Origin: Woeseiaceae bacterium
Lineage (GTDB): Bacteria > Pseudomonadota > Gammaproteobacteria > Steroidobacterales > Woeseiaceae
Assembly: GCA_030065985.1 (NCBI GenBank)
Contig: JASJCM010000001.1
Span: forward strand, 16,058 to 80,057
Direction: 5' to 3'
Length of the DNA: 64,000 bases
The position numbers were made by a program, and so were the translations under genes. The notes under the pieces are model-generated. The model was not told the DNA's origin. It did not search any database and saw nothing but the letters and a program-made list of their open reading frames with translations. Shown here in pieces: positions 35,692 to 45,814 of the stretch (within the stretch, counting starts at the first letter, position 1; every line of letters starts with the position of its first letter).

Positions 35692-36822
35692 CTAGGACGT
35701 AAACATGATCATGATACCCGCCGCGACCGCTGAGCCTATGACGCCTGCCACATTTGGACCCATTGCGTGCATCAGCAGAATATTGTGCGGGTTGGACTCG
35801 AGCCCGACCTTATTGGCAACCCGCGCTGCCATCGGCACTGCCGAAACGCCCGCGGCGCCGATTAGCGGGTTGATCGGCTGACGCGACATGCGATTCATGA
35901 TCTTGCCCATGATGACGCCGCTCGCCGTGCCAATCGCGAAAGCGACCATGCCGAGCACGATTATGCCGAGCGTTTCAGGGACCAGGAATTCTTCGGCGCG
36001 CAGTCTCGAACCGACCGCGAGCCCGAGGAAAATCGTGACGATGTTGATCAGCGCATTCTGCGTCGTGTCTGACAAGCGCTCGACCACGCCACACTCACGC
36101 ATCAGATTGCCGAATGCCAACATACCGAGCAGTGGCGCTGCGGTCGGCAGCAGCAGGCCAACCAGCAACAACAGGAGCAACGGGAACAGCACGCGCTCCA
36201 CTTTTGACACGTCACGCAGCTGCACCATCGTGATCTCGCGTTCATGCTGCGAGGTCAGCGCGCGCATGATTGGCGGCTGAATGATTGGTACGAGCGCCAT
36301 GTAGGAGTATGCGGCCACCGCAATAGCGCCCAGCAGGTTGGGCGCAAGCTGGCCGGCGACGTAAATCGCGGTCGGTCCGTCCGCACCACCGATAATGCCG
36401 ATGGCGGCGGCCTCCCTGAGCGAAAAGTCCATTAAGCCGAGTTCAGTCATGCCGAGCGCGCCAAGAAGCGTCGCGAATATCCCGAATTGCGCAGCCGCGC
36501 CGAGAAACAGCGTTCGAGGGTTGGCGAGTAACGGACCGAAATCGGTCATCGCGCCAACACCCATGAAAATAATCAGCGGAAACGCGCCAGACTTGATGCC
36601 AATTTCATAGGTCAGGTAGAGCAGCCCGCCCGGTTCGGCAATGCCGGCGGCCGGAATGTTGGCGAGCAGACCGCCAAAACCGATGGTCACGAGCAACAGC
36701 GGTTCGAACTTCTTGGCAATACCGAGATAAAGCAGGGCAAGGCAGACCGCCAGCATCCCAAGCTGCCCACCCGTAATCTGGTAGAGGCCCGAGCCGGTCC
36801 AGATTTGCTCGACGAGATCCAT
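35692..36822 (-). CDS. oadB: Sodium-translocating oxaloacetate decarboxylase, beta subunit
   Basis: A 376-aa inner-membrane protein with about nine to ten segments. [23 protein letters not shown] and the [25 protein letters not shown] region are OadB/GcdB signatures, including the Asp implicated in sodium and proton handling. It couples decarboxylation of carboxybiotin to export of Na+. It lies six bases after oadA. The start is an ATG in the usual place before the first membrane segment. Confidence 0.95.
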   Translation of the reverse strand: MDLVEQIWTGSGLYQITGGQLGMLAVCLALLYLGIAKKFEPLLLVTIGFGGLLANIPAAGIAEPGGLLYLTYEIGIKSGAFPLIIFMGVGAMTDFGPLLANPRTLFLGAAAQFGIFATLLGALGMTELGLMDFSLREAAAIGIIGGADGPTAIYVAGQLAPNLLGAIAVAAYSYMALVPIIQPPIMRALTSQHEREITMVQLRDVSKVERVLFPLLLLLLVGLLLPTAAPLLGMLAFGNLMRECGVVERLSDTTQNALINIVTIFLGLAVGSRLRAEEFLVPETLGIIVLGMVAFAIGTASGVIMGKIMNRMSRQPINPLIGAAGVSAVPMAARVANKVGLESNPHNILLMHAMGPNVAGVIGSAVAAGIMIMFTS

Positions 36823-36828
36823 GCGCTG

Positions 36829-38613
36829 CTAGCCGATCGCGACCAGGGCGTCGCCAACTGCGACCTTGTCGCCTTCGGCGACGTACACATCGGTGACGGT
36901 GCCGGCTTTTGGCGCCGGGACCACTGTTTCCATCTTCATTGCTTCAACGATGAGCAACGGATCGCCTTCGTTCACCACCGTGCCCGGCGTGACATGGACC
37001 TTGAAGATATTGCCGGCCAGCGCCGCGTTGACCGGTTCGCCGTTGCCCGTTGGCGCCGGCGCCGCAGGGGCCGATTCGGCAGCTGCGGCGGGAGCGATGT
37101 TTGCGAGCTGACCGCTCTCGGCCACCTCGACCGTGAACGCCTTGCCGTTTACGCGTACCGAGTACACGCCGGCACCACCGCCGCCGGCGGCCGCGGCCGG
37201 CACTGCCGGCTCCGGCTCGTCCCAGGGGGGCGGCTCGAACGCATCCGGATCGTCCCTGTTTTCGAGGAACATCAATCCGATCTGGGGGAACAACGCGTAG
37301 GTCAGCACATCGTCGACAACATCGTCGGCGAGACGAATGCCCTTTTCACCCGCTATCCGCGTCAGCTCTTCGATCTGGTGCTCGAGTTCAGGTTCCAGCA
37401 GGTCGGCGGGACGACAGGTTATCGGCTCGGCGCCTTCGAGTACGCGTGCCTGCAACTCGACATTTACGGGTGCCGCCGTCGCGCCGTACTCGCCCTTGAG
37501 CACGCCCGACGTTTCGTTGCTGATGACCTTGTAGCGTTCGCCCTGCAGGACGTTGATCACCGCCTGCGTGCCAACAATCTGCGATGTCGGCGTGACGAGC
37601 GGAATCATGCCGAGGTCCTCACGAACACGCGGGATTTCCTCGAGCACTTCGTCGAGCTTGTCGCTGGCGCCCTGCTCTTTGAGCTGGCTCTCCAGGTTCG
37701 TAAGCATGCCGCCCGGAACCTGTGCAATAAGAATCCGTGAATCGACGCCGCGCAGCGAGCCTTCGAACTTCGCGTATTTTTTGCGGACCTCGCGGAAATA
37801 GGCCGCGATCTCGTCGATGAGATTCATGTCGAGGCCGGTGTCGCGTTCCGTCCCTTCCATGGTTGCAACCAGCGTTTCGGTCGGCGAGTGCCCATACGTC
37901 ATGCTCATTGACGAGACGGCGGTGTCGACGACGTCGACGCCTGCCTCGGCGGCTTTCACGAGCGTCGGCACCGCCAGTCCAGTCGTTGCGTGGCAGTGCA
38001 AATGGACAGGCAGATCCACGGCTTCCTTGAGACGGCTGACGAGTTCGAAGGCTTCATAGGGTCGCAGCAAACCCGCCATGTCCTTGACGCAGATCGAGTG
38101 CGAGCCGAGATCCGCGAGACGCTTGCCCATGTCGACATACAGGTCGATCGTGTGTACGTCGCTGACTGTGTAGGAGATCGTGCCCTGGGCGTGCTTGCCA
38201 ACCTCGATCGTGGCCTTGATGGCCGTCTCGAGATTGCGCACGTCGTTCATCGCGTCGAAGATGCGAAAAACGTCCACGCCATTGACGGCACAGCGTTCGA
38301 CGAACTCACGCACGAGGTCGTCGGCATAATGCCGGTAGCCGAGGATATTCTGGCCGCGGAACAACATCTGCTGCGGCGTGTTGGGCATTGCCGCTTTGAG
38401 TTTCCGTATGCGTTCCCACGGATCTTCGCCGAGGTAGCGGATGCAGGCATCGAAGGTCGCCCCGCCCCATGATTCGATTGACCAGAAGCCAACCTGATCG
38501 AGCTTGTCGGCGATCGGCAGCATGTCCTCGATACGCATGCGCGTGGCGAACAGGCTCTGGTGTGCATCGCGTAATGCGAGTTCGGTAATCCCGAGGGGTT
38601 TCTTTTCGCTCAT
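36829..38613 (-). CDS. oadA: Oxaloacetate decarboxylase, alpha subunit (biotin-carrying carboxyltransferase)
   Basis: A 594-aa protein with an N-terminal carboxyltransferase domain ([17 protein letters not shown], metal-binding Asp; [14 protein letters not shown] later), a PYC/OADA conserved middle, a Pro/Ala-rich linker (about residues 470-520) and a C-terminal biotinyl domain whose EAMKMET places the biotinylated Lys at residue 560. It removes CO2 from oxaloacetate (or a related oxoacid) to carboxylate biotin, which OadB then decarboxylates. It sits between oadG and oadB in the standard G-A-B order. Confidence 0.96.
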   Translation of the reverse strand: MSEKKPLGITELALRDAHQSLFATRMRIEDMLPIADKLDQVGFWSIESWGGATFDACIRYLGEDPWERIRKLKAAMPNTPQQMLFRGQNILGYRHYADDLVREFVERCAVNGVDVFRIFDAMNDVRNLETAIKATIEVGKHAQGTISYTVSDVHTIDLYVDMGKRLADLGSHSICVKDMAGLLRPYEAFELVSRLKEAVDLPVHLHCHATTGLAVPTLVKAAEAGVDVVDTAVSSMSMTYGHSPTETLVATMEGTERDTGLDMNLIDEIAAYFREVRKKYAKFEGSLRGVDSRILIAQVPGGMLTNLESQLKEQGASDKLDEVLEEIPRVREDLGMIPLVTPTSQIVGTQAVINVLQGERYKVISNETSGVLKGEYGATAAPVNVELQARVLEGAEPITCRPADLLEPELEHQIEELTRIAGEKGIRLADDVVDDVLTYALFPQIGLMFLENRDDPDAFEPPPWDEPEPAVPAAAAGGGGAGVYSVRVNGKAFTVEVAESGQLANIAPAAAAESAPAAPAPTGNGEPVNAALAGNIFKVHVTPGTVVNEGDPLLIVEAMKMETVVPAPKAGTVTDVYVAEGDKVAVGDALVAIG

Positions 38614-38631
38614 GGAAACTCTGGCTGAAAT

Positions 38632-38841
38632 CTAGGAATGCTTGTTGCGATGCCGGGCGATTGCCGCGGTGATTGCAGCAACCTCTTCGTCACTGACGGT
38701 TGCCTCTGGCGCGGGCGTCAGACGACGCACGATTGCGGCCATCAGCGACATCGCGATTACGAGAGCCGTCAGAAACACGAACACGGTGCCCATGCCTACA
38801 AGCATGAGCGTCACGCCCTGGTCGATAAGAGAGGCCGGCAT
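38632..38841 (-). CDS. oadG: Oxaloacetate decarboxylase, gamma subunit
   Basis: A 69-aa single-span membrane protein (TLMLVGMGTVFVFLTALVIAMSLMAA) with a short charged C-terminus ending ARHRNKHS, typical of OadG, where the His-rich tail binds zinc and holds the alpha and beta subunits together. It is first in the oadGAB order and 18 bases from oadA. Confidence 0.9.
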   Translation of the reverse strand: MPASLIDQGVTLMLVGMGTVFVFLTALVIAMSLMAAIVRRLTPAPEATVSDEEVAAITAAIARHRNKHS

Positions 38842-38875
38842 CGCTTTTCCGCTGAAAAATCAACGAGGATTATAC

Positions 38876-40807
38876 TTAAAGATGCTCGTCGATAAACGCC
38901 GCGAGATGGCGCAGCGTCTCAATTCTGGTCTCTTCCCGAGTCAGCCAGTGATCCTCGCCCTTGAGTTTGACGAATTCGACATCTTTTTTCGCCTTGCGCA
39001 GCGCCTTCTCCATGACTTTGCTCTGTTCAATGTGCACCACGGTGTCCTTCTCGCCATGGATGAGCAGCACGGGCGCCGTGAATGCCTCGGCGTTAAAAAC
39101 GGGGGAGATTGTCTGCAGGATCTCCTTCTCGGAAGCTTCTGCGCCGAACTGGCGCTCCCAATAGTCAATGACCCAGCTATTGCGGCCACGGGTGGACCTC
39201 GCGCGGCGTATTTGCCTGCGCAAGTCGGAGACCGGGGCGATCGCGGCGATACACTTGTACATGTCCGGCGAGAAGGCGCCGGCCGCGAGTGCCGCGTAAC
39301 CGCCGTAACTGGCGCCCACCATGCAGACGCGCTCCGCATCCACGAGCCCCTTGTCAATGAGGTGCAGCACACCATCATCGAGATCCGACTGCATCCTGCC
39401 GCCCCACTCCCCCTCACCGGCCACATTATGCGCATAGCCGAACCCGGTTGAGCCTCGGAACTGGGGTTGCAGGACGACGTAGCCGCGAGCGGCGAAATAC
39501 TGCGCCATCCAGTCGAAGCCATAGCGATCATGCGACTCGGGTCCGCCGTGCGGCATGACGATTAGCGGGGCGTTGCCATTTTCTCGCACATCAGCGCGCG
39601 CTGTGACGAGCGCTGGAATGGGCCACGCGTCACGTGCTTCGTACTCGATGATCTCGACCGGCGCGACGTGCTCGCGCGCGATATCCTCGCGGAAGCGACC
39701 TATCACCACGGGTTGCGCAACGTCTTTCTCGAACATCAGGTAGGCACCCGAACTCCAACCGCCCTGGATCGCGAATACCAGTCGTCTGAAGTCATCACTC
39801 CAGCTCACCAGTTCCGACGCCAGGTCCGGTAAGCGGCGCTGCAAGTCCGCGACACGCTCATTGAGTTCTGCGTCGAAAAACTGGTAGCTCGGTTTGAACC
39901 CCGCGTACTCGACGCCGTACACGACGCGGCTGGCATCGGTGATGACGTTGCGAATGTCAGCACCTTCTCTGGCAAGAACGGGCCCATCGATCGATCCGTC
40001 TTCGAGACTCATCAGGTAATAGACGACACCGCCTGCAGCCTGGGAATTGGACAGCAGCACGAGCGCGTCGCGTGCCGGCGTCAGTCCGACCACCCCGTAG
40101 GCGGGCATCGCGCCTTCTCTTTCGTAGAGCAGCTTTTCGTTCCGACCTCGTTCGGAAACGGTCCAGATGCTGTGGACGTTCGCCTTGTCGTTGAAATCCT
40201 CGCGCACGAGTGGTTTGTTGTTGGCGTCGAGGAACCAGTCGATCGTGTGTTGGTTTCCCTTGGCGATGAGCTTGTCGCGGCCCCTGTCGAGCCGGACCGC
40301 GTAAATGCCCCCGGTGGGCTGCGACGCTCGAGTGCCCGTGAAAGCCGGCATGAAGACGGTTTTATTCGCCGGATCGCGGCCGATGATGCGGCCGAGACCG
40401 CCCTGGAAGGGGTACAAGTCCGGCGCTCTCTTGAGCAATACGCGAATATCTCTCGTCGCAACATCGAATGAGTAGGCCTGGCTGTAGTCGAAGGCATTTC
40501 GGACAGACCACGTCCGCACGGTATCGCTGACCACGAGAACGAGCTGATCTTCGCTGATCCAGCGCAGCCAGCGAGGGTTGACCTCGGCCGCGTCCAGCCC
40601 GGTCACGAACTCCATGCTCTCCAGGTCAATAACCATGACAAGGTCACGGCCGTCCCTCATTACACGACTCGCCGCGCGCGTACCGTCAGGCGACAGCTCG
40701 AGTATGTCCATCATTGGCAGGCGGCCATACGCTTCGAGCGGCGGCAATTCGGACGCGAACGAGAGCGATGGGAAGGACAGAAGCAGGACTGCCAGTAGTG
40801 AGCGCAT
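38876..40807 (-). CDS. Secreted S9-family prolyl oligopeptidase-like peptidase
   Basis: A 643-aa protein with a signal peptide (LLAVLLLSFPSLSFA). The N-terminal two-thirds are beta-propeller-like; the alpha/beta-hydrolase domain carries the catalytic Ser500 in GASYGGYAAL, Asp588 in HGEKD and His620 in EDHW. It should hydrolyse peptides in the periplasm. Family members prefer oligopeptides, often after Pro or hydrophobic residues; the exact specificity is not visible. It ends 34 bases before oadG but has a different role, so the two may simply be neighbours. Confidence 0.92.
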   Translation of the reverse strand: MRSLLAVLLLSFPSLSFASELPPLEAYGRLPMMDILELSPDGTRAASRVMRDGRDLVMVIDLESMEFVTGLDAAEVNPRWLRWISEDQLVLVVSDTVRTWSVRNAFDYSQAYSFDVATRDIRVLLKRAPDLYPFQGGLGRIIGRDPANKTVFMPAFTGTRASQPTGGIYAVRLDRGRDKLIAKGNQHTIDWFLDANNKPLVREDFNDKANVHSIWTVSERGRNEKLLYEREGAMPAYGVVGLTPARDALVLLSNSQAAGGVVYYLMSLEDGSIDGPVLAREGADIRNVITDASRVVYGVEYAGFKPSYQFFDAELNERVADLQRRLPDLASELVSWSDDFRRLVFAIQGGWSSGAYLMFEKDVAQPVVIGRFREDIAREHVAPVEIIEYEARDAWPIPALVTARADVRENGNAPLIVMPHGGPESHDRYGFDWMAQYFAARGYVVLQPQFRGSTGFGYAHNVAGEGEWGGRMQSDLDDGVLHLIDKGLVDAERVCMVGASYGGYAALAAGAFSPDMYKCIAAIAPVSDLRRQIRRARSTRGRNSWVIDYWERQFGAEASEKEILQTISPVFNAEAFTAPVLLIHGEKDTVVHIEQSKVMEKALRKAKKDVEFVKLKGEDHWLTREETRIETLRHLAAFIDEHL

Positions 40808-40893
40808 GGGCTTCCTCTGAGCCAGGTTGATTAACTGACGTCAGAGAGTCTCAGAAAACCGAGGGTGCTGCCAGGCAATGTGACTCTTGGCCT

Positions 40894-41601
40894 CTAAAGC
40901 CCGATGAAGCTAATCGCAACGGCGCACAGCGCGATCGAGGCACCGGCAACCGCGTGCGCATAGCGTCCTGTTGTCGGCAGTTTCAGTTTCTCAAGGCCGA
41001 GAGTCGTCGCCGCGACGCACGCGATCATGGTCAGCAAAGTGACCAGCCCGAATACCGCAGCAACGGACAGCACCAGCAATCCACTTTGCTGCGCCGCCGG
41101 ATACATGAATAACGGAATCAATGCCTCGCACGGGCCAAGCAGGAAGATGATGAACAGGGCCCACGGCGTTATGGAGCTGGCGGCCTCTTTTTCATGAACA
41201 TGCGTGTGATCGAAATGATGATCGTGCTCGTGGTTATGCACGACGTCGCCATGCGTATGGATGTGCGAGTGCCGGTAGTCGCGCCCTGCCTTGCGTAATC
41301 CCCACGCGAAGTACATGAGACCAAAAGCCAGCATCGCGTAGGCCGCAAGGTTTCCCCTGCTCGTCTCTATCGCGACCAGCGACGTGAGCTTCGCACCGAG
41401 AACGATGCCGATAGTTCCGATAACGATGGAGCTCAGTACATGACCGATGCCGCAGAGCGTCGTCACGCGCAGCGTTCTTGCCAGCGACCAACCGCGCGCC
41501 TTGCCCATCGCGGTGAAGACGAGGTAGTGGTCCGGCCCCAGGATGGTATGCAGGAACGCGATTGCCGCGGCCGTCGTAATCAGGACCTGGGCCTCGTTCA
41601 C
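40894..41601 (-). CDS. Nickel/cobalt permease-like membrane protein with His-rich loop
   Basis: A 235-aa protein with about six membrane segments and the start FLHTILGPDHYLVFTAMGKARGW, which resembles the UreH/NicO-type nickel-cobalt transport family (HxxxxDH region). Between segments three and four lies an extremely His-rich loop (HSHIHTHGD, HNHEHDHHFDHTHVH), likely a metal-binding buffer. A GTG start preceded by GGGAGG at seven bases is preferred to an ATG 11 codons upstream. No urease or hydrogenase genes are in the window, so metal, direction and client are unknown. Confidence 0.82.
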   Translation of the reverse strand: MNEAQVLITTAAAIAFLHTILGPDHYLVFTAMGKARGWSLARTLRVTTLCGIGHVLSSIVIGTIGIVLGAKLTSLVAIETSRGNLAAYAMLAFGLMYFAWGLRKAGRDYRHSHIHTHGDVVHNHEHDHHFDHTHVHEKEAASSITPWALFIIFLLGPCEALIPLFMYPAAQQSGLLVLSVAAVFGLVTLLTMIACVAATTLGLEKLKLPTTGRYAHAVAGASIALCAVAISFIGL

Positions 41602-41748
41602 GGCGCCACCTCCCGCGAGCCAACCGTCATGCATGATTTTGTGTGGTCAATCACTGCTTCATTCTATTTTTTGTCGTTACATCAACACCATAGGTCTTAT
41701 CCCGTATGGTGTCTCCCCCTGGCGAGACGCGTCTGGCAGAATAGGTGC

Positions 41749-42507
41749 ATGATTTTGCGACGACTTTTCACTGCATTCACCGTGATCATGGCGGCCACGC
41801 TGGCCTCGGGCTGCGCGACCGAGCCGGCGAGCCGGGTCGTCCAGTCTGCGCAATCCAGCGAGTGCGTCGTGCTGTTGCATGGCCTGAATCGCAGCTGGCG
41901 CGCAATGCAGCCGATGGCGCGCGCGTTGCAGGACGACGGCTACACGACCGTCAATGTCGACTATCCTTCACAGCTCGGAACGATCCAGGAACTGGCACCT
42001 ATGGCGGTCGGACTTGGACTCGAGCAGTGCCGCTCAGCCGGCGCCAGCAAAGTGCACTTCGTCACGCACTCGATGGGCGGCATCCTGCTGCGCTACGCGA
42101 ACGAACAGGCACCGATCAAGGAACTCGGACGCGTCGTCATGCTTGGACCGCCCAACCAGGGAAGCGAGCTCATCGATCGCACGCGTACCTGGCCCGGATT
42201 TGCAGCCCTCAGCGGGCCCGCGGGCATGCAACTTGGCACGTCACCCGAGAGCATCCCGTCACAGCTGGGCCCGGTCGATTTCGAACTCGGCGTCATCGCC
42301 GGCACGAATACGATCAACGTACTCGCCTCGGCGATGCTGCCGGACCTGGATGACGGCAAGGTAACCGTCAAACGGACCATGGTCGACGGGATGCAGGACC
42401 ACCTCGTTGTCGAGGACTCCCATCGCTACATCGTGCGCAGCGCGGCGGTGCTGCGCAATACGCGTTCATTCCTGCGGACGGGCAGTTTCGTCGACCTCGA
42501 CCGCTAG
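41749..42507 (+). CDS. Lipase-like alpha/beta-hydrolase lipoprotein
   Basis: A 252-aa protein with a lipoprotein signal (LASGC, Cys at about residue 22). CVVLLHGLNRSWRAMQPMARAL is the oxyanion-side LLHG, THSMGGILLRYA holds the nucleophilic Ser (GHSMGG type), and the later HLVVEDSHRY provides a likely catalytic His. It resembles small triacylglycerol lipase or PGAP1-like hydrolases that act at the envelope. The last 42 bases overlap the convergent SH3b/S74 gene. Confidence 0.88.
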   Translation: MILRRLFTAFTVIMAATLASGCATEPASRVVQSAQSSECVVLLHGLNRSWRAMQPMARALQDDGYTTVNVDYPSQLGTIQELAPMAVGLGLEQCRSAGASKVHFVTHSMGGILLRYANEQAPIKELGRVVMLGPPNQGSELIDRTRTWPGFAALSGPAGMQLGTSPESIPSQLGPVDFELGVIAGTNTINVLASAMLPDLDDGKVTVKRTMVDGMQDHLVVEDSHRYIVRSAAVLRNTRSFLRTGSFVDLDR

Positions 42508-43659
42508 CCGCGCTTCCAGATCCTCAATCCGTCGCTGCTGTTCCTGCACGACCTTGGTCAGGGCAGCAACGAGGTCCATCGTGCTTAGCGATTGTCCGTC
42601 GCTGCTTGCCAGTTCGGCTGGGACGTCTTCGGCGATGAACCCGACGTAGTCTTCACCTTGCTCGACTCGGTACGTGAACGTCACGGGCTCGAGCGCCATC
42701 ACCGCGGCCAGCGCATCGTCGCTCGTCAGCATGGCGATATTCTCCTTGCTCTCGCGTGAGGAGCGATTTGTCCATACCCCACCCGCGGTCACATAGGCGC
42801 CACTGGCCATTTCAAGGGGGTGCGACGGGCGAGACACGCCGAAACCGACGTTGCCGTCTCGGTCTATTGTGATGCGATCGATCGACCCTGCACCTATCGT
42901 CAACGTGCTCGCACGATTGTGCATGACATACCCCGTCTCTCCGGAAGACTGCGTGATCATCAGCCCCGCAACGTTGCTGTTCTGGTCGTGAATGCGAATG
43001 CTGCCGTTAACCTCCAGCCTTTGTTCTGGCGCGCTGGTGCCGATGCCCACACGATTGCCGTCGTCGAAGAGCTGCGAATTGCCTAGCTCTCCTTCCTTGC
43101 GGAGCTTTACGACGTAGTCGCGGTCGGCTTTTATCTCCAGGGATGTCGCAGCGGGTGGTGCGGGCGGCGCCTCCTGCGGTTCTGCGAACTCAGCCTCAAC
43201 AACCGGTTCCAACTCGGGAACGGGTTGCGGCTCTGGCACGGGTTCGGGTTCCGGCGCCGGCGATACCTCCTCGACGACATCCTCGACGGCTTCGACTACC
43301 GATTCGATGACCGCCTCTTCGACAACGTCCGCTGCGGCTTCTTCGACAACTTCCTCGACAACCTCCTCGGCTGCAACGTCGACCGTAGCCGCTTCCGGTA
43401 CCGAATCGGACTCGACCTTCGACCAGTCAGCACTGACGAAGCCAGTCGCGCCGCCTTCGAGCTGAACCTCGTGCCAGCCATCAACGCTGCCGACATGCGG
43501 CAGCGACGTGCCCTTGGCGAGTTTGCCGACGACATCGGAGCTTGTATCGGGGTCCAGCCGAATATTCACGCTGTCCTCGACCCGGTCGGCCGGCACAACA
43601 ACATCAGCGAGTCCCGACAACGGGATTAACAGGCCCAGTACCAGTAGTGCACGCTTCAT
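42466..43659 (-). CDS. Secreted SH3b-domain protein with C-terminal S74-type intramolecular chaperone
   Basis: A 397-aa protein preceded by a strong GGAGGGAGGG ribosome binding site. After a signal peptide (ALLVLGLLIPLSGLA) comes an SH3b domain (residues about 25-80, VNIRLDPDTSSDVVGKLAKG), an Ala/Val/Glu repeat region (DVVEEAV, EDVVEEV) and a Pro-Glu linker. Residues about 180-300 are tail-fibre-like beta repeats, and the C-terminus has SSRESKENIAML, with the Ser/Lys dyad of S74 self-cleaving chaperones, and VGFIAEDVPAELAS. A coiled coil ends the protein. Such domains trimerise fibres, usually in phages, then cut themselves off. Here they sit in a chromosomal secreted protein. Confidence 0.8.
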   Translation of the reverse strand: MKRALLVLGLLIPLSGLADVVVPADRVEDSVNIRLDPDTSSDVVGKLAKGTSLPHVGSVDGWHEVQLEGGATGFVSADWSKVESDSVPEAATVDVAAEEVVEEVVEEAAADVVEEAVIESVVEAVEDVVEEVSPAPEPEPVPEPQPVPELEPVVEAEFAEPQEAPPAPPAATSLEIKADRDYVVKLRKEGELGNSQLFDDGNRVGIGTSAPEQRLEVNGSIRIHDQNSNVAGLMITQSSGETGYVMHNRASTLTIGAGSIDRITIDRDGNVGFGVSRPSHPLEMASGAYVTAGGVWTNRSSRESKENIAMLTSDDALAAVMALEPVTFTYRVEQGEDYVGFIAEDVPAELASSDGQSLSTMDLVAALTKVVQEQQRRIEDLEARLAVEVDETARPQE

Positions 43660-43846
43660 AGTCCCTCCCTCCTTGCGACAAGACGCAGTCTGCGATCGAG
43701 TCTATCACTCCCGGTCCGACGCCTATTTGCGCCAGAACTTGGTGCGATGGCGCGCTCGTCACATGGCTGACGGGAAGTGAAGGCAATCCTGTATTCACTC
43801 AAGCCTGCCGTGATGGACACGGCTGGTAGCTGAAGCAATCCAGGGA

Positions 43847-45733
43847 CTAGCCCGGCGCGTCTTCCAGACCCTGGGCAATCCACATCTTGACGAGCGGATG
43901 ATAGGTTTCCTTCGCCCGCTCGTACATTTCGCGGGCCAGATCCAGATCCTCGCCATTTGAGGCCAGCGCCCGATAGACCGGAGCGATCAGGCGTCCGCGG
44001 CCAAAGCGGCTCAGGTGTGCCTCGAGCTGCGGATACGCGGGCGTATAGCGGCGCGTAGCGACCTGAATAAACCAGGTGCGCGCAATCTCGGCATTTCTTG
44101 TCTCGCTGAATGAATGCACAGCATCGAGATCGGCCAGCTTTTCATGCACGAGGTCATCCGGAAGGCTGTTAATGAAGTGGATGGCGGCCTGGGCGCTCCA
44201 CACGTCAATCGGAATATCCGCTGTCGCCACTGCACCCGACGCCCAGTCGGCGGCCATGCCGGCCGCGGCTTCGAGCGTCGCGGATGCCGGGACCCTCGCA
44301 TCGGCGGGAAGGCCGGGTTCGTAGAGCCACGCTTCGACCTGCGCACGTGTCAACGGCGCGCCCTCCACGCTCATCAATTCCTGTTCGAGATGAGCAAGGA
44401 ACATCTCCGTCGTGATGGTCTGCCAGGCATAGGTTTCGAAATAGCCGTTGAGGAACGCGTCAAACGCCTCGCGCCCGAAAGCTGCCTCGAGATTCTCCAG
44501 GAATAGCTGGCCTTTGTGGTAGTGAACCGTGCCCTGGGAATCTTCGCCGTCTTCAGGCGTCATCCGCGGCGCCAGCGCCTGCATTTCCTCGGGCACCTGC
44601 TCGAAACTGTCAAGCAGTTCACGATAGCCGATCACGCGCTCTTCGTTAGCACGGTCGACATCGTAGATGACTTCCATCAGCCGGGATTCGAGATAGCTCG
44701 TCACCCCTTCGTTGAGCCAGATGTCCCGCCACGTTCGGTTGGTAACGAGATTGCCGGACCACGAATGCGCGAGTTCGTGCGCGACGACGGCAACCAGACT
44801 GCGATCTCCGGCAAGCAGGCTCGGTGTCAGGAAGGACAGCCGAGGGTTTTCCATACCGCCGAACGGAAAGCTCGGTGGCAGAACCAGCAGGTCGTAGCGA
44901 CCCCATTGGTACGGCCCGAACATCGACTCGGCCGTCTCCAGCATGGCCTGCGTGTCAGCGAATTCGTAGACCGAGGCATCGAGCAGCTCGGGCTCCGTGT
45001 AGATGCCCGTGTCCTTGCCCAACGGGGCAAAGTAGAAATTGCCGACCGCGATGGCAAGCAGGTAGGACGGAATCGGTTGCGGCATTTCAAAGCGGTACTC
45101 ACCAGTCCGTGCGGCCAGCGGGTCGTTATCGGCACTCATTACCGCGAGCAGGTTTCTGGGCGTGCGGATCGTTGCCTCGTAGGTGATACGCAGCGCCGGC
45201 GTGTCCTGCAAGGGCACCCAGCTGCGCGCATGAATCGACTGTGACTGCGAATACACCATAGGCTGTTTGCCACCGGCGGTCAGATTGGGCGGCAGCCACT
45301 GCAGCGCCGTAGAGGCCGGGCTTGTCGAGTATTCGAGTACCAGGTCAAACCGCTCCCCGGAATCCGGCGGTAACGTTACGCTTAGCGGCGTCCCGAGGAG
45401 TTCATCGCTTTCGCCAAGGTAGTACTCGGCAGCTACCGACGACCCGTCAGTGACAACTGCAGCGCTGACAATCTCGAGGTCTCGCGTGTCAAGAATGATG
45501 TTTTCTGCAGCTGGATCGAGCCGCTTCATTGTCAGCGTCGCGTTGCCGCGGAACACCTGCGCGTCGAAATCGATATCGAGGTCCAGTTCCACGTGTTCCG
45601 TGACGAACTGTTCCGTATTGGCAAACGTGTAGTAGTCACGCGCTGGATCGTAGTCGTCGACCTCGGGCGCATCTCTCGAGCAGGCGGAAACAGACAGAAT
45701 CGCAAGGGCGAAATACAAGATCTTTCGGGTCAT
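43847..45733 (-). CDS. LTA4H-like M1-family aminopeptidase, lipoprotein
   Basis: A 628-aa protein with a lipoprotein signal ending LSVSAC. The exopeptidase motif GGMENPRLS (about residues 292-300) and the zinc motif HELAH (residues 319-323) with NEGVTSYLE supplying the third ligand place it in peptidase family M1. The stretch FLTPSLLAGDRSL and SGNLVTNRTWRDIWLNEG, plus SIHARSWVPLQDTPA, are closer to leukotriene A4 hydrolase-type enzymes than to PepN. It should remove N-terminal residues from peptides at the membrane. The ATG follows a long open frame upstream that lacks similarity. Confidence 0.92.
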   Translation of the reverse strand: MTRKILYFALAILSVSACSRDAPEVDDYDPARDYYTFANTEQFVTEHVELDLDIDFDAQVFRGNATLTMKRLDPAAENIILDTRDLEIVSAAVVTDGSSVAAEYYLGESDELLGTPLSVTLPPDSGERFDLVLEYSTSPASTALQWLPPNLTAGGKQPMVYSQSQSIHARSWVPLQDTPALRITYEATIRTPRNLLAVMSADNDPLAARTGEYRFEMPQPIPSYLLAIAVGNFYFAPLGKDTGIYTEPELLDASVYEFADTQAMLETAESMFGPYQWGRYDLLVLPPSFPFGGMENPRLSFLTPSLLAGDRSLVAVVAHELAHSWSGNLVTNRTWRDIWLNEGVTSYLESRLMEVIYDVDRANEERVIGYRELLDSFEQVPEEMQALAPRMTPEDGEDSQGTVHYHKGQLFLENLEAAFGREAFDAFLNGYFETYAWQTITTEMFLAHLEQELMSVEGAPLTRAQVEAWLYEPGLPADARVPASATLEAAAGMAADWASGAVATADIPIDVWSAQAAIHFINSLPDDLVHEKLADLDAVHSFSETRNAEIARTWFIQVATRRYTPAYPQLEAHLSRFGRGRLIAPVYRALASNGEDLDLAREMYERAKETYHPLVKMWIAQGLEDAPG

Positions 45734-45814
45734 CTCGGTCTCGATGGGGGTCCGCGGAGCCGGGATTCTAATACAAGGGGCGCGGGAATGCCGAGGTGCG
45801 TGTAGACTCGCCGC

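Noticed and set aside
42466..43659. Prophage remnant suggested by the S74 domain
   Set aside because: No other phage gene, integrase or attachment site is near; neighbours are ordinary chromosomal genes.
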